From contig CAJTDN010000006.1 of assembly GCA_910574865.1 (NCBI GenBank), positions 1 to 64,000 on the forward strand: DNA of 64,000 nt, written 5' to 3'. The notes beneath the pieces were generated by a model. The model had not been told where the DNA came from. It saw only the letters and a list, made by a program, of their open reading frames with translations, and did not search any database. Of the stretch, positions 34,424 through 43,038 are shown piece after piece (the first letter of the stretch is position 1; every line of letters starts with the position of its first letter). The position numbers and the translations under genes are program-made. This DNA is from Lachnospiraceae bacterium. GTDB taxonomy: Bacteria > Bacillota > Clostridia > Lachnospirales > Lachnospiraceae.

Positions 34424-35542
34424 TTGCCTCATGTAAAAAAGCAGATGATTTCTTTTTTTCTTACCACAAGATGTAATCTTAATTGTATTTATTGTTATAA
34501 CAAAGTAGAAAGAAAGAAAATCAAGGAGAAAACATTACCGTTTGAGATAGCGAAAGCTGGCATCGACTATTTTTTTGAAAATAATAATAGTAGACATATT
34601 AGATTTTATGGCCCCGGAGAGCCGACGCAAGAATTTGCATTGATGAGAGAAATTACATCCTATGCAAAAAGTATAGATACAAGTGTGACAGTAGAGATAC
34701 AAACTAATGGTGTATTTAGTAAAAATGTTAGAGAATGGATATTAGAGAATGCCAATATCATTTGGATGTCATTTGATGGACCTCCAGATATCCAAAACTT
34801 TAATCGACCTATAAGGGGAGAGCATCCGTCTGCTCCTATAATAGAAGAAAATGTAAAATGGATGCTTAATAATAAAGGGGATAAAAGGTTGATGGTCGGT
34901 GCTCGAGTGACAATGACGGACAAAAATATATTTCGTCAAAAGGAGATGGTTGATTATTTTTACTCACTAGGAATTAAGCATATATGGACGAATCCAATGT
35001 TTCCATCGGTGGGTAAAGTACCGGTCTGTGATGATTTGAAAAAAAGAAATGAATACTCGTTTGATATGGGGCATTATTTGGATTACTATATAGACACATA
35101 TCATTATGCGTGCAAAAAAGGTGTTTTTTATGGGAGTTTTTTGACTTGCAATTTTGATGGAGAAGCAAATGTGCATTGTCGTTCATGTACACCGGTTCCT
35201 CATTTGACTCCTGACGGCTATATTTCAGCGTGCGATATGGTGGTTCTAGGTGAAAACGCTTATCACATGGATTGCTTTATATATGGAAAATGGAATGTAC
35301 AGAGTAAAAAGTTTGAGTTTGATGAAAAAAAGATAGAGGCACTAAGAAAAAGAACTTCCGATAACTTATCTCATTGTAAAAAATGTCCTGCAAAATTACA
35401 TTGCGGAGGTTATTGCTTGGGTGAAGTTGTAAATGAAACTGGTGATTTATGTGGTCAGAAATTGATGGCTTGTGTGGCCATTAGACGATTAATAAAAGAA
35501 ATTGGTGTTACGGATAAGCCATATGAATATTTACATCCATAA
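34424..35542 (+). CDS. Radical SAM enzyme with SPASM-type C-terminal cluster domain
   Basis: A 372-residue protein starting at TTG 34424, 5 nt after GGAGGAGG (34411-34418); an internal ATG at 34445 would cut close to the cluster motif. TTRCNLNCIYC supplies the radical SAM CX3CX2C motif (C17, C21, C24). GPGEPT and EIQTNG are the usual later strands. The C-terminal part has the Cys spacing of a SPASM/twitch domain (CRSC...CD; CKKCPAKLHCGGYC then CGQKLMAC), as in anSME and peptide-maturing enzymes. These use S-adenosylmethionine and [4Fe-4S] clusters to modify peptides or proteins. It opens a four-gene run with SDR, SET and membrane genes (gaps 15-26 nt). No precursor peptide was found, so the substrate is unknown. 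Confidence 0.9.
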   Translation: MPHVKKQMISFFLTTRCNLNCIYCYNKVERKKIKEKTLPFEIAKAGIDYFFENNNSRHIRFYGPGEPTQEFALMREITSYAKSIDTSVTVEIQTNGVFSKNVREWILENANIIWMSFDGPPDIQNFNRPIRGEHPSAPIIEENVKWMLNNKGDKRLMVGARVTMTDKNIFRQKEMVDYFYSLGIKHIWTNPMFPSVGKVPVCDDLKKRNEYSFDMGHYLDYYIDTYHYACKKGVFYGSFLTCNFDGEANVHCRSCTPVPHLTPDGYISACDMVVLGENAYHMDCFIYGKWNVQSKKFEFDEKKIEALRKRTSDNLSHCKKCPAKLHCGGYCLGEVVNETGDLCGQKLMACVAIRRLIKEIGVTDKPYEYLHP

Positions 35543-35557
35543 AGGGAGGAAAAATTG

Positions 35558-36313
35558 ATGAAAAAAATATATGTTGTAAATGGAGCAGCGCATGCCGGAT
35601 TTGGGGAAACAACTGCTAGGATGATAATTGCGAATGGAGACAAGGTTATCGGATTGTATGAAAAGGAAGACGAGGCTAATGCAACAAAATTAGTTACTGA
35701 ATTTGGCCACGATAAGTTAGAATTATTTTGTGTTGATTATTGTAGCTTATCAGAATTAAAAAAAATTATTTCATTACTTGATGTAGAGATTGACGGTTTT
35801 GTTAATGCATGTTTTACATACGAAATGGATGATTTAAATGATTTTGATTATGAATTAGCAGAAAAAATTTTCAGGGCTAATTATCATGCTCCGATGGTGA
35901 TTGCGGTAGAATTAAAAAAGAAAATGAAAAAAGGCGCGTCCATTGTAATTATTACGAGTACTGAATCTGAAAGGGGTTCGTTTGGTGGAATTTCTTATGC
36001 GGCATCAAAATCAGCAGTACATAATATGATAAAATCTTTAGCTTGTAATTGGGGTAAAAAAGATCAGATAAGAGTAAATGCTGTTGCGGCTGGGTGGATA
36101 GGTGGAGAAATGGATACGGATGGTCCATTTGCCGTTTCAATCGACATTACTCCACTTGGTAGGCTGGGAAGACCAGAAGAAGTGGCTAATGTTGTCAGCT
36201 TCCTACTTTCAGAAAAGGCGAGTTTCATTAATGCGCAGACAATTTTTGTTGATGGTGGTTATTTATGTGTTGATGATATTGCTAAATTTGAATATGAAGA
36301 TGCAAATAGATAA
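35558..36313 (+). CDS. Short-chain dehydrogenase/reductase (SDR)
   Basis: A 251-residue SDR; GGGAGG (35544-35549) is 8 nt before the ATG at 35558. The nucleotide-binding motif is NGAAHAGFGE (residues 8-17, GxxxGxG). The triad fits S134 (ITSTES), Y147 and K151 (YAASK), and the C-terminal part has the usual GRLGRPEEVANVVSFLLSEKA and IFVDGGY. FabG-like SDRs reduce ketones or oxidise alcohols with NAD(P)H; cofactor preference is not clear from sequence. It lies 15 bp after the radical SAM gene and 20 bp before the SET gene, so it probably acts on a product of the same operon. Confidence 0.9.
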   Translation: MKKIYVVNGAAHAGFGETTARMIIANGDKVIGLYEKEDEANATKLVTEFGHDKLELFCVDYCSLSELKKIISLLDVEIDGFVNACFTYEMDDLNDFDYELAEKIFRANYHAPMVIAVELKKKMKKGASIVIITSTESERGSFGGISYAASKSAVHNMIKSLACNWGKKDQIRVNAVAAGWIGGEMDTDGPFAVSIDITPLGRLGRPEEVANVVSFLLSEKASFINAQTIFVDGGYLCVDDIAKFEYEDANR

Positions 36314-36333
36314 AAGATGAGGAGATAGTATAT

Positions 36334-36822
36334 ATGGTGTATTCTGTTATGAGTAGTAAAGTAGAGGTAAGAAATAGCCCTATACATGGAAAAGGAATGT
36401 TTGCAAAAACAAATATTGAAAAAGGTGAAGTTGTTTTTATAAAAGGAGGGTATATTCTATCTAAGGATGAGCTTTACTCTAGTGGTGCAATTAATAGTTA
36501 TTTACCACTTGATGATAATTATTTTCTTGCTGCAAGGAATAAAGAAGAGGAATTACATATTAAATTATATAATAATCATTCTTGTAATCCTAATTGCGGA
36601 TTGCGAGGTGAGATTACTTTTATTGCACTTAGAGATGTTAATCAAGGAGAAGAATTAACATGTGATTATGCTTTTGTTGATAATGAAGATTATGAATTCG
36701 AGTGTAATTGTGGAGCTGTAGATTGTCGGCATATAGTGACTGGTCGAGATTGGAAAATAAGAGAATTACAAGAAAAGTATAAAAACTATTTCGCTGCATA
36801 TTTAAAAGAAAAATTTGATTAA
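36334..36822 (+). CDS. SET-domain protein, putative lysine methyltransferase
   Basis: A 162-residue SET domain; GAGGAG (36319-36324) is 9 nt before the ATG. Motifs are SPIHGKGMFAKTNIEKGEVV near the N terminus, NNHSCNPNCG (N80-G89, matching the SAM-binding NHSC.PN core), ALRDVNQGEELTCDYAF with Y112, and a post-SET-like Cys cluster (ECNCGAVDCRHIVTG). SET enzymes transfer methyl groups from S-adenosylmethionine to protein lysines. They are uncommon in Firmicutes operons, and its joining to a radical SAM enzyme, an SDR and a membrane protein is unusual. The partner substrate may be encoded in this operon. Family call is firm; role is unknown. Confidence 0.88.
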   Translation: MVYSVMSSKVEVRNSPIHGKGMFAKTNIEKGEVVFIKGGYILSKDELYSSGAINSYLPLDDNYFLAARNKEEELHIKLYNNHSCNPNCGLRGEITFIALRDVNQGEELTCDYAFVDNEDYEFECNCGAVDCRHIVTGRDWKIRELQEKYKNYFAAYLKEKFD

Positions 36823-36848
36823 AAATGATTAGGCAAGGTGGTGAGCTA

Positions 36849-37718
36849 ATGAAAGGGAAAAATGATGAATCGAAATTTAGAAATGTTATAACAATAGGTG
36901 CGGAAATAGCCGCCATCTTGTCGTTGATTCTAAACTGGTTAATGTATCAGAATACTAAAAATATAGAAGGACAGTCTTATGAGGTTGATACACTGGTAAT
37001 TGTTAGTTTAATAGTAAATATTGTTTTGTTAATCCTTTTTTCTATAGTTTTAATACGTTTGTTTGTTGTTAATCTGAAGGGAAAAAGGCATTCACTAGAG
37101 AATATGTTTAAGGCATATATTTCTTCGGAACCCCCGTATTTGCGGACAAAAAATTCTACGGAGGAAAGCGTGTTAATAACAAAGACAAAAGCAGCAATAA
37201 AGCAAATTGATGAAAGTAAAGCTTTTGATCAAGATGTGTATTATATGATATTATATTCGTTGTTTCATACAGCAGAAGGAAATATTAACGTGGTTTCAAT
37301 TTTAGATGATAATGAGTGGGTTGATACACCAGAAGAAGATGAATTTCTTAGAGTAAATTTAGCGGTGTCAGAAAGAAAAATTCATTTGAATAGAATTTTT
37401 GTTGTTAATAAATCAGATGTGAAGGATAAACTTGATAATAATTCTATTAGTAGTTTTATCGCGGCAGATCATACGTATATACATTTATTTGTTGTATTCC
37501 GTGAGAAATTGACAAGAAGTTTAGCTAATGATATAGGAGGCGGGTATATTGATTTTGATAAGTATGCTGTAGCTTGTGATGTTTTTTCAGATACCGAAAT
37601 AAGGGGGACTCTTAAATTTGAGGCAAAAGAAATAGAGCGATATTATAAAAATTTTATGAGATTAAGTGAGTATTATATGCCTTTAAATCAAGAGTTTATA
37701 GATAAATATTTGAAATAG
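36849..37718 (+). CDS. Two-TM protein with C-terminal domain of unknown function
   Basis: A 289-residue protein. AAGGTGGT (36835-36842) precedes the ATG at 36849; an in-frame ATG at 36825 lacks a site. Two membrane helices occur (VITIGAEIAAILSLILNWLM, about 15-35, and LVIVSLIVNIVLLILFSIVL, about 50-70), then a ~210-residue cytoplasmic domain (DDNEWVDTPEEDEFLRVNLA, HLNRIFVVNKSD, YIHLFVVFREKL, YAVACDVFSDTEIRGTLKFE). The domain is not recognised. This layout, a TM hairpin with a sensor-like soluble part, is common among membrane-acting effectors, but that is inference. Its TAG stop is the last base before RHS4 homology begins, in the same frame. Confidence 0.75.
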   Translation: MKGKNDESKFRNVITIGAEIAAILSLILNWLMYQNTKNIEGQSYEVDTLVIVSLIVNIVLLILFSIVLIRLFVVNLKGKRHSLENMFKAYISSEPPYLRTKNSTEESVLITKTKAAIKQIDESKAFDQDVYYMILYSLFHTAEGNINVVSILDDNEWVDTPEEDEFLRVNLAVSERKIHLNRIFVVNKSDVKDKLDNNSISSFIAADHTYIHLFVVFREKLTRSLANDIGGGYIDFDKYAVACDVFSDTEIRGTLKFEAKEIERYYKNFMRLSEYYMPLNQEFIDKYLK

Positions 37719-39908
37719 GGAGTCAGGCGGACGGACGCGCTGGGGCAGGACGAGAAGTGGACGTATGACGCAAACGGGCGCGTCACCGCCTACACGAACA
37801 AGAAGGGTGACACGAACGGCTACGAGTACGACCCGCACGGCAACGTCATCACACTGACCGACTTCACGGGCGTGAAGAGCCATTTCGAGTACGACGAAAA
37901 CGACAACCTGATAAAGGTGACCGACCCGCTGGGCAACGTGACGAAGTACGGCTACGACGTGATGGGCAACATGACTTCCTATGTGGACGCGCGGGGGAAA
38001 GTGACGAAGTACACTTATGACTTAGAGGGCAACCTGACTTCGCGGGAAGACCCGGCCGGGCGCAAGGAAACATTCGGCTATGACGAGAAGGGAAGGCTCA
38101 CCTCGTGGACGATGCCGAGTGGCAAGAAGGTGAAGTATGACTATGACAAGCTGAACAACCTGTTGGAAAAGTCGTACGAGGATGCCAAGGAGAGCGAAGG
38201 AAACGGCGAAAATGGTAACGCGGGAAGTGACGGAAACGTCAGTGGTTCGGGTAAGGACGAGGCTTCTGGAAGTGGCGAAGGTGATGGAAACGCCAGTGGT
38301 TCCGACGGAGCAGGAAATACTGGGAATGCAGGCAGTTCTGGTGGCGCGGACGATGCCACGAAAAACGGCACGCGTGTAACCTACGCCTACAATGGCGCGG
38401 GCGAGCATGTGTCCATGCAGGACGTGACTGGGAAGAGTACTTACGAGTACGACGCGCTGGGGCGGCTTTCCAAGGTGACGAACGGTTCCGGCAAGGAAGC
38501 AAGCTATATCTACGACGAGGCCGACAACCTGGCGGCGGTCGTCTACCCGGACGGCACATGGGTGTCCTACGAGTACGACCTGAATGACAACATCGTGAAA
38601 GTGACCGACCGCGAAGGGAAGGTGACGGAGTACACCCACGACGCGTTAAACCGCGTGACGGGAACAGTGCGTCCGAACGGCACGAAGACCGAGGTGACTT
38701 ACGATGCGGAAGACCATGTGACGAAGCTGGTCAACACTTGCGGCGACTGCGGGGCGGTGATTTCTTCTTACGAGTACACCTACAACGCGCAGGGGTACAT
38801 CGTCAGCGAGACGGCCACGGAACTGGTGGCGGGTTCGAGGAAGGATCCAAGCTGGGACGAGTGGTACGGCGGCTGCACGACCGGTGCGGTGGGAAGGGCC
38901 GTCGGCAGGGGCGTGAGCAAGTATCTGGGCGAGTTACCATTCCCATTGACGAGGAACCGGTACGCGTACGCGCTGAATAACCCGCTGAATTACAAGGATC
39001 CGACCGGGCGTAAGAGCAAAGCGGTCGGGAAAGCGGTGTCCGGCGCTTTCGGTGGCGCGGCTGGCGGCGTGATGGGCTCTGTCTTTGGCGGCACGAATAC
39101 GAAACAGAAGGTTGACAGGCCGGTGAAGGATGCCGCTTCGTTCTAGAGGAAGTCGGTACAACGGGAAACGGGCAACGCGTCAGGTGCGGTGAGCGGGCAT
39201 TCCAAAGGAGGAAACGCATCCGGCTCAAGCGGACATTCCAAGGGCGGAAATCTGCCAGCATCTGATTCCACGGGCAACAAGGCCGGGAACATGGCAGCCG
39301 GGGATACGGGAAATCTGACGGGAATGTCGGGAGTGACCGGAAACCAGAGGTCGAATTATAAGAGACAGATGGCGAAGGTGCGGATGGAACAGTCCAAAAA
39401 GGTGACATGCGCGGCGGGGCAGAAGAATGTGAGCGCGAATGTAATGGTGGGTAATCTTTCAGGTTTGGCACCATGGCTTTGGGGGCTGTTGGGAGGATTA
39501 TCAGCATTGTCAGAGGAAGCATTGGCTTTGCTAGCACTTTATGCACCATGGATAATAGGTATAGCAGGGATAATTGGAGTGGTGTATCTGACGGGAACAT
39601 GGTTGGTGGAACAGAGCCAGTCTGATGATGAAAGTGAGGAGAATAAGAAAGAACCAGATCCAGGTGAATTAGAGGGAAAATCACAAGAAGAAATATTGGA
39701 GGGGTTACCAGATGGATGGACGTATACCGATAATAATGGGTTTGTACATGTAAGAGATGAACAGGGGAGAGTGAGAATAGATCCGCCAGATAAAAAAACG
39801 AAATATAAACACATACATGTATATGACGAAAACGGAAATCTTTTAGATGTCAATGGAAATCCAGTAAGTCCTAAAGATCCAGCAGGGCATATTCCTATAG
39901 CGGATTAG
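37719..39908 (+). pseudogene. RHS4: truncated RHS copy with an in-frame stop and a core deletion
   Basis: RHS homology starts within a few bases of the preceding stop (RRTDALGQDEKWTYD). The frame runs to TAG at 39144-39146, exactly where the other copies encode SAPRR, and continues in the same frame to 39908. It is thus one cassette with a nonsense change. About 1 kb of core is deleted: SKYLG joins directly to ELPFPLTRN near 38932, losing the YDGRGSV...ARYYDPENG part. A long Gly/Ser/Asp linker lies at about 38195-38365. After the pretoxin (TCAAGQK) come a hydrophobic segment, an acidic linker and a tip with GLPDGWTYTDNNGFVHVRDE, RIDPPDKKTKYKHIHVYDENG and DPAGHIPI. The His/Asp-rich tip looks like a small nuclease; family not named. 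It can act only as a donor of its tip. Confidence 0.85.
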
Positions 39909-39971
39909 AGGAAGGCGGTACATTTTTATGTTGAGATTATATTTATAGTGGACAAGGTATCACAATAATTA

Positions 39972-40001
39972 CCAAGGTCATCTTCGTAAAGATGGCCTTG
40001 G
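39972..40001 (+). promoter_or_regulatory. Stem-loop between the RHS4 tip and its candidate immunity gene
   Basis: CCAAGGTCATCTT (39972-39984) pairs with AAGATGGCCTTGG (39989-40001) around CGTA, 13 bp with one G-U. Only a short T-poor tail follows. It is a third example of a strong hairpin in a toxin/immunity gap in this window. Confidence 0.55.
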
Positions 40002-40065
40002 CCTTTAATCATAGTTGTAGAAACTAATTTTTTTATAATATAAATTGGGTGATAGGAGACGTAAA

Positions 40066-40440
40066 ATGAATGCAAAAAAAATCCAGGAGGAAATAGAAAA
40101 AAATTGGTATTGGGATTTTAGAGTTGAAAGAATAGAATCATCAAATTTCTTTGATGATTTAATATTAGAATATTTCGATGAGAATGATATAGTTAGTTTT
40201 AGATTTGAGAGTTGCTATGAAATTCACTTTCAACAAGATTTACATTTTGAAAAGAAAAAGAGGATGAAAAATTGTTCGTCCAATGAAATTCCATACTATA
40301 TACAAGACGTTAGTGTGAGTGAAGTGACAAAGAAAGAAGATACGTATTATAATGTGTTTATGAATATATGGCCGATGAGTTTGAATGTGTTATGTAAAGA
40401 TGTTCATGTTTCCAGAAAATCAAGAATGTCGATTGAATAA
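40066..40440 (+). CDS. Candidate immunity protein for the RHS4 tip
   Basis: About 124 residues; AGGAG (40054-40058) is 7 nt before the ATG at 40066. It is small, acidic and soluble (NWYWDFRVERIESSNFFDDL, EYFDENDIVSFRFESCYEIH, YYIQDVSVSEV, NIWPMSLNVLCKDVHVS). The W-x-x-D-F...FDE...C-Y-E-I-x-F...W-P-M layout looks like immunity proteins next to polymorphic toxins, but I cannot name the family. It appears intact although its toxin cassette is broken, as expected when an orphan immunity gene still protects against siblings or neighbours carrying the toxin. Confidence 0.6.
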   Translation: MNAKKIQEEIEKNWYWDFRVERIESSNFFDDLILEYFDENDIVSFRFESCYEIHFQQDLHFEKKKRMKNCSSNEIPYYIQDVSVSEVTKKEDTYYNVFMNIWPMSLNVLCKDVHVSRKSRMSIE

Positions 40441-40529
40441 TAACGAACTCATAGTTGGAAAATTAGGAGTGGAGAGTAACTTGGGGATAAAAGGCTATCT
40501 TATTAAAGGGAGAGATTGGAGATGCAGAA

Positions 40530-40649
40530 ATGAAAAATATAGAGTATGCTTGGCTTCAGATTTCAGATTTACATATGTTTGATAATACGGAATTGAATAT
40601 ATTGAAAGCGGCATATCAAAGACTTCCATATAAAGAGGATATCAAATAA
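40530..40649 (+). pseudogene. Truncated calcineurin-like metallophosphoesterase gene (5' end only)
   Basis: GGAG at 40518-40521 lies 8 nt before an ATG opening 39 codons: EYAWLQISDLHMFDNTELN..., then TAA at 40647. ISDLHMFDNT is the first metal-binding motif (D-x-H) of metallophosphoesterases, which starts many ~300-residue or larger multidomain proteins, including some STAND-type defence proteins. The sequence stops before motif II and runs into RHS5 homology within a base or two, so the rest was deleted by a recombination joining to RHS. It is a scar of a lost cargo gene. Confidence 0.75.
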
Positions 40650-42147
40650 GCTATATCTATGACGAGGCCGACAACCTGGCGGCGGTCGTCTACCCGGACG
40701 GCACTCAGGTTTCTTATGAGTATGATTTGAATGATAACATCGTGAAAGTGACCGACCGCGAAGGGAAGGTGACGGAGTACACCCATGACGTGTTAAAACG
40801 CGTGACGGAACTGGTGGCGGGTTCGAGGAAGGATCCGAGCTGGGACGAGTGGTATGGCGGCTGCACGACCGGCGTGGCGGGAAGAGCCGTTAGCAGGGGA
40901 GCGAGTAGATATCCGAATTGGAACGGGCTTGGCGGGAATACGAGCGACGGCACGGCCACGGATGGAAATGCGGTTGATGGAGCGGCTGGCGGCGTGGTTA
41001 CAGATGGAAATGCTGCTGAAAACACGGTTGACGGCGCGACAGCCTTTGGCGATGGAAGTGCGGCTGGTAGCGCGACCGTGAGTGGCAACGGTGGTGGAAG
41101 TGCGGTTGACAATGCAGCAAGTGGGACGGCTACGGGCGGCAATGGAAACGGCCAGGGCGGAGCGGCGGACAAGTATGACGGCGACGGTAACCTGGTTCAG
41201 GAGCAGGACTGCACGAACCACGCCGATCCGGTGAAATATGAGTATACGGCGGAGAACCGTCTGGCGGTCGTGAGCCAGGGCGGCACAGTTCTGATGGCGG
41301 CGATGTACGACGGCGACAACAACCGTGTCCTCCAGATAGACAACACTTATAAGTGGGAGGACTGCTATAGTGACGACGTGCTGATTCCGAAATCCGAACG
41401 GACGGAGAACGGCAACAGCCTGCAGGAGGAGTTGGCCTTGCTCGTGAAAGGCGGCGCGAACGCCAAGGGCTACACCTTGACGGAGTACGTCAACGATGTG
41501 AACCGGGAGAACACGGAAGTGCTGGCCGAGTACAAGGCCGACGGCACGATGCGCCAGGCCTACACCTACGGGGAAAGCGGGAACGGCGAGCGAATTGGCG
41601 TGGACAAGGTTGATAAATCCACGGAAACGAGTTATTTCCGCGAAGCAACGAGCCAAAGCCATGCTTGCATGGCCTTGGTGACTGCCGCGAGAGACGAAAT
41701 AGTCATAGACTATTTCGTCGTATGTATGATGGTCGTGGCAGTGTGACCGGCCTCGTGACAAACGACGGGAAACTCACGAACAGCTACACCTATGACCCAT
41801 ACGGCACCTTGACATCAGGCACGGCGGACGCGGTGAACTATTACGGCTATAACGCGGAATCAACGAACACCAAGACCGGCCTGCAATATTTACGGGCACG
41901 GTACTATGACCCGGAGAATGGCAACTTCACCTCGGAAGATACGGAGGACGGGGAATTGCCGTTCCCGCTGACGCGGAACCGGTACGCGTACGCGCTGAAC
42001 AACCCGCTGAATTACAAAGACCCGACCGGGCGTAAGAGCAAGGCGGCCGGGAAAGCGGTGTCCGGTGCTTTCGGTGGCGCGGTTGGCGTTTCTGGTTCTG
42101 GCAATATTCCAAATAATGCTCCATGTGTGTTTGTGAATTGTTCATGA
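40647..42147 (+). pseudogene. RHS5: deleted, frameshifted RHS copy without a toxin tip
   Basis: Homology starts at SYIYDEADNLAAVVYPDGT. Two internal deletions at short direct repeats are visible: VLKRVTELVAGSRKD near 40800 (YD repeats lost) and GGAADKYDGDGNLVQ near 41165. The variable linker between them is the longest of the five copies (about 40920-41165). A hairpin insertion at 41635-41720 shifts the frame, so the core continues in another frame (MYDGRGSVTGLV...NPLNYKDPTGRKSKAAG) to a short end, VSGSGNIPNNAPCVFVNCS. The usual pretoxin and tip are gone. Not functional as a toxin. Confidence 0.85.
41635..41720 (+). mobile_element. 86-nt double-hairpin insertion inside RHS5
   Basis: Intact copies read GAGTTACTATATGTATGA. 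In RHS5, 86 nt lie between GAGTTA and TATGTATGATGG. The insert holds two stems: CCAAAGCCATGC/GCATGGCCTTGG (41653-41678, one mismatch, TT loop) and a perfect 12-bp GACGAAATAGTC/GACTATTTCGTC around ATA (41693-41719). There is no gene and no clear target duplication. It looks like a small non-autonomous hairpin element; the ATA triloop recalls the stem at 14960-14974. Confidence 0.65.
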
Positions 42148-42361
42148 CAATCTCCTTTTCTTTTGTATTTTAAACTATATCCTACACGGATTTTTATGAT
42201 AATGCATCAAAAAAATGAAAAAGCTGGTCTTGGTTGTGAGAGCGGTCAATTCACACATGGGGAAATTGCGGAGTACGTGAATTTACAGATGTTATTTTTT
42301 CCTATCCCGTGAAAAATAACTGCCAATCGAGGAAATGGCAGAATTATTAGCGAGACAGTCG

Positions 42362-42390
42362 TTGAACATAGATGGGTTTTGTGGTATCAT
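42362..42390 (+). promoter_or_regulatory. Sigma-A type promoter of the truncated Rpn copy
   Basis: TTGAAC, a 17-nt spacer and TATCAT. The same -35, spacing and -10 occur before the intact Rpn gene (43490-43518), with flanking similarity, so the whole 5' region was duplicated. Confidence 0.7.
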
Positions 42391-42681
42391 ATTGTAAAGG
42401 CAAATGAATTTGAGGGGAAGGTTTACGACATTGAAATCCGACGCGCGTCAGAAGGGGCGGATGTCCATAGGGCGAGGTTCCATAGCAGCATGATTGATGC
42501 CAGGATGTTGAAGAAACGGCAGAAGTTTAAGGAACTGCATGATTCTTACGTGATTTTCATAACGAAAGAGGATGCACGCCGCATGCTTGAAAACGGGAAG
42601 TTATCGTATGAGGAAATTGCGGAATATACAGATTTGTCAGTTGAGGAGATAAAAAAACTGGCAAGCTTGCAGTTGGCATAG
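42379..42681 (+). pseudogene. Internally deleted copy of the Rpn/PD-(D/E)XK nuclease gene
   Basis: About 100 residues: FEGKVYDIEIRRASEGADVH, SYVIFITKEDARRMLENGK, then YEEIAEYTDLSVEEIKKLAS. It matches the start region and two separate parts of the 43574-44422 product. The 5' leader is joined straight to the nuclease strand (lost part corresponds to about 43532-43820), and a second deletion joins ITKED to ARRML (about 43985-44310). The first acidic catalytic segment and most of the fold are missing, so it should be inactive. Confidence 0.8.
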
Positions 42682-42707
42682 GATTGATTGTGGAAGAGAA
42701 TGATAGT

Positions 42708-42956
42708 ATGGGGGAGTCACGAGTGGTGGATTCCCCTTTTTGGTGGGGGGGGATGGGAATGGTGTCTGTTTTGGGCCTGGGCTGGTGCCTCGTTCAAGCT
42801 TTTATGATGAGAGAGTGGCGGATTGTTGGGGTTTGCTTGTTCCTTTGGGGCGGGGAAGCTTGCATGTTTGCATATTGGCTATGGAGCGTGTTTAGATATC
42901 GGAATACAAAGAATGAGCTTAGAATCATAGAGACACTTTGGAAAAGCTGCAAATAA
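42708..42956 (+). CDS. Small hypothetical membrane protein (doubtful)
   Basis: About 82 residues with two hydrophobic stretches (WWGGMGMVSVLGLGWCLVQA; IVGVCLFLWGGEACMFAYWL) and a basic tail. The ribosome site is weak (GGAAGAG, about 11 nt before the ATG). A longer in-frame start at 42684 exists. No family recognised. It lies between two decayed genes and may itself be a fragment. Confidence 0.35.
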   Translation: MGESRVVDSPFWWGGMGMVSVLGLGWCLVQAFMMREWRIVGVCLFLWGGEACMFAYWLWSVFRYRNTKNELRIIETLWKSCK

Positions 42957-43038
42957 AATATTCGAGGGTTTGCCAGAGCGATGTCGTGTAAACCGAATGG
43001 TGAGCGAGGAGAAGGGGATAAGGAAGGGGTAAGTGAAC

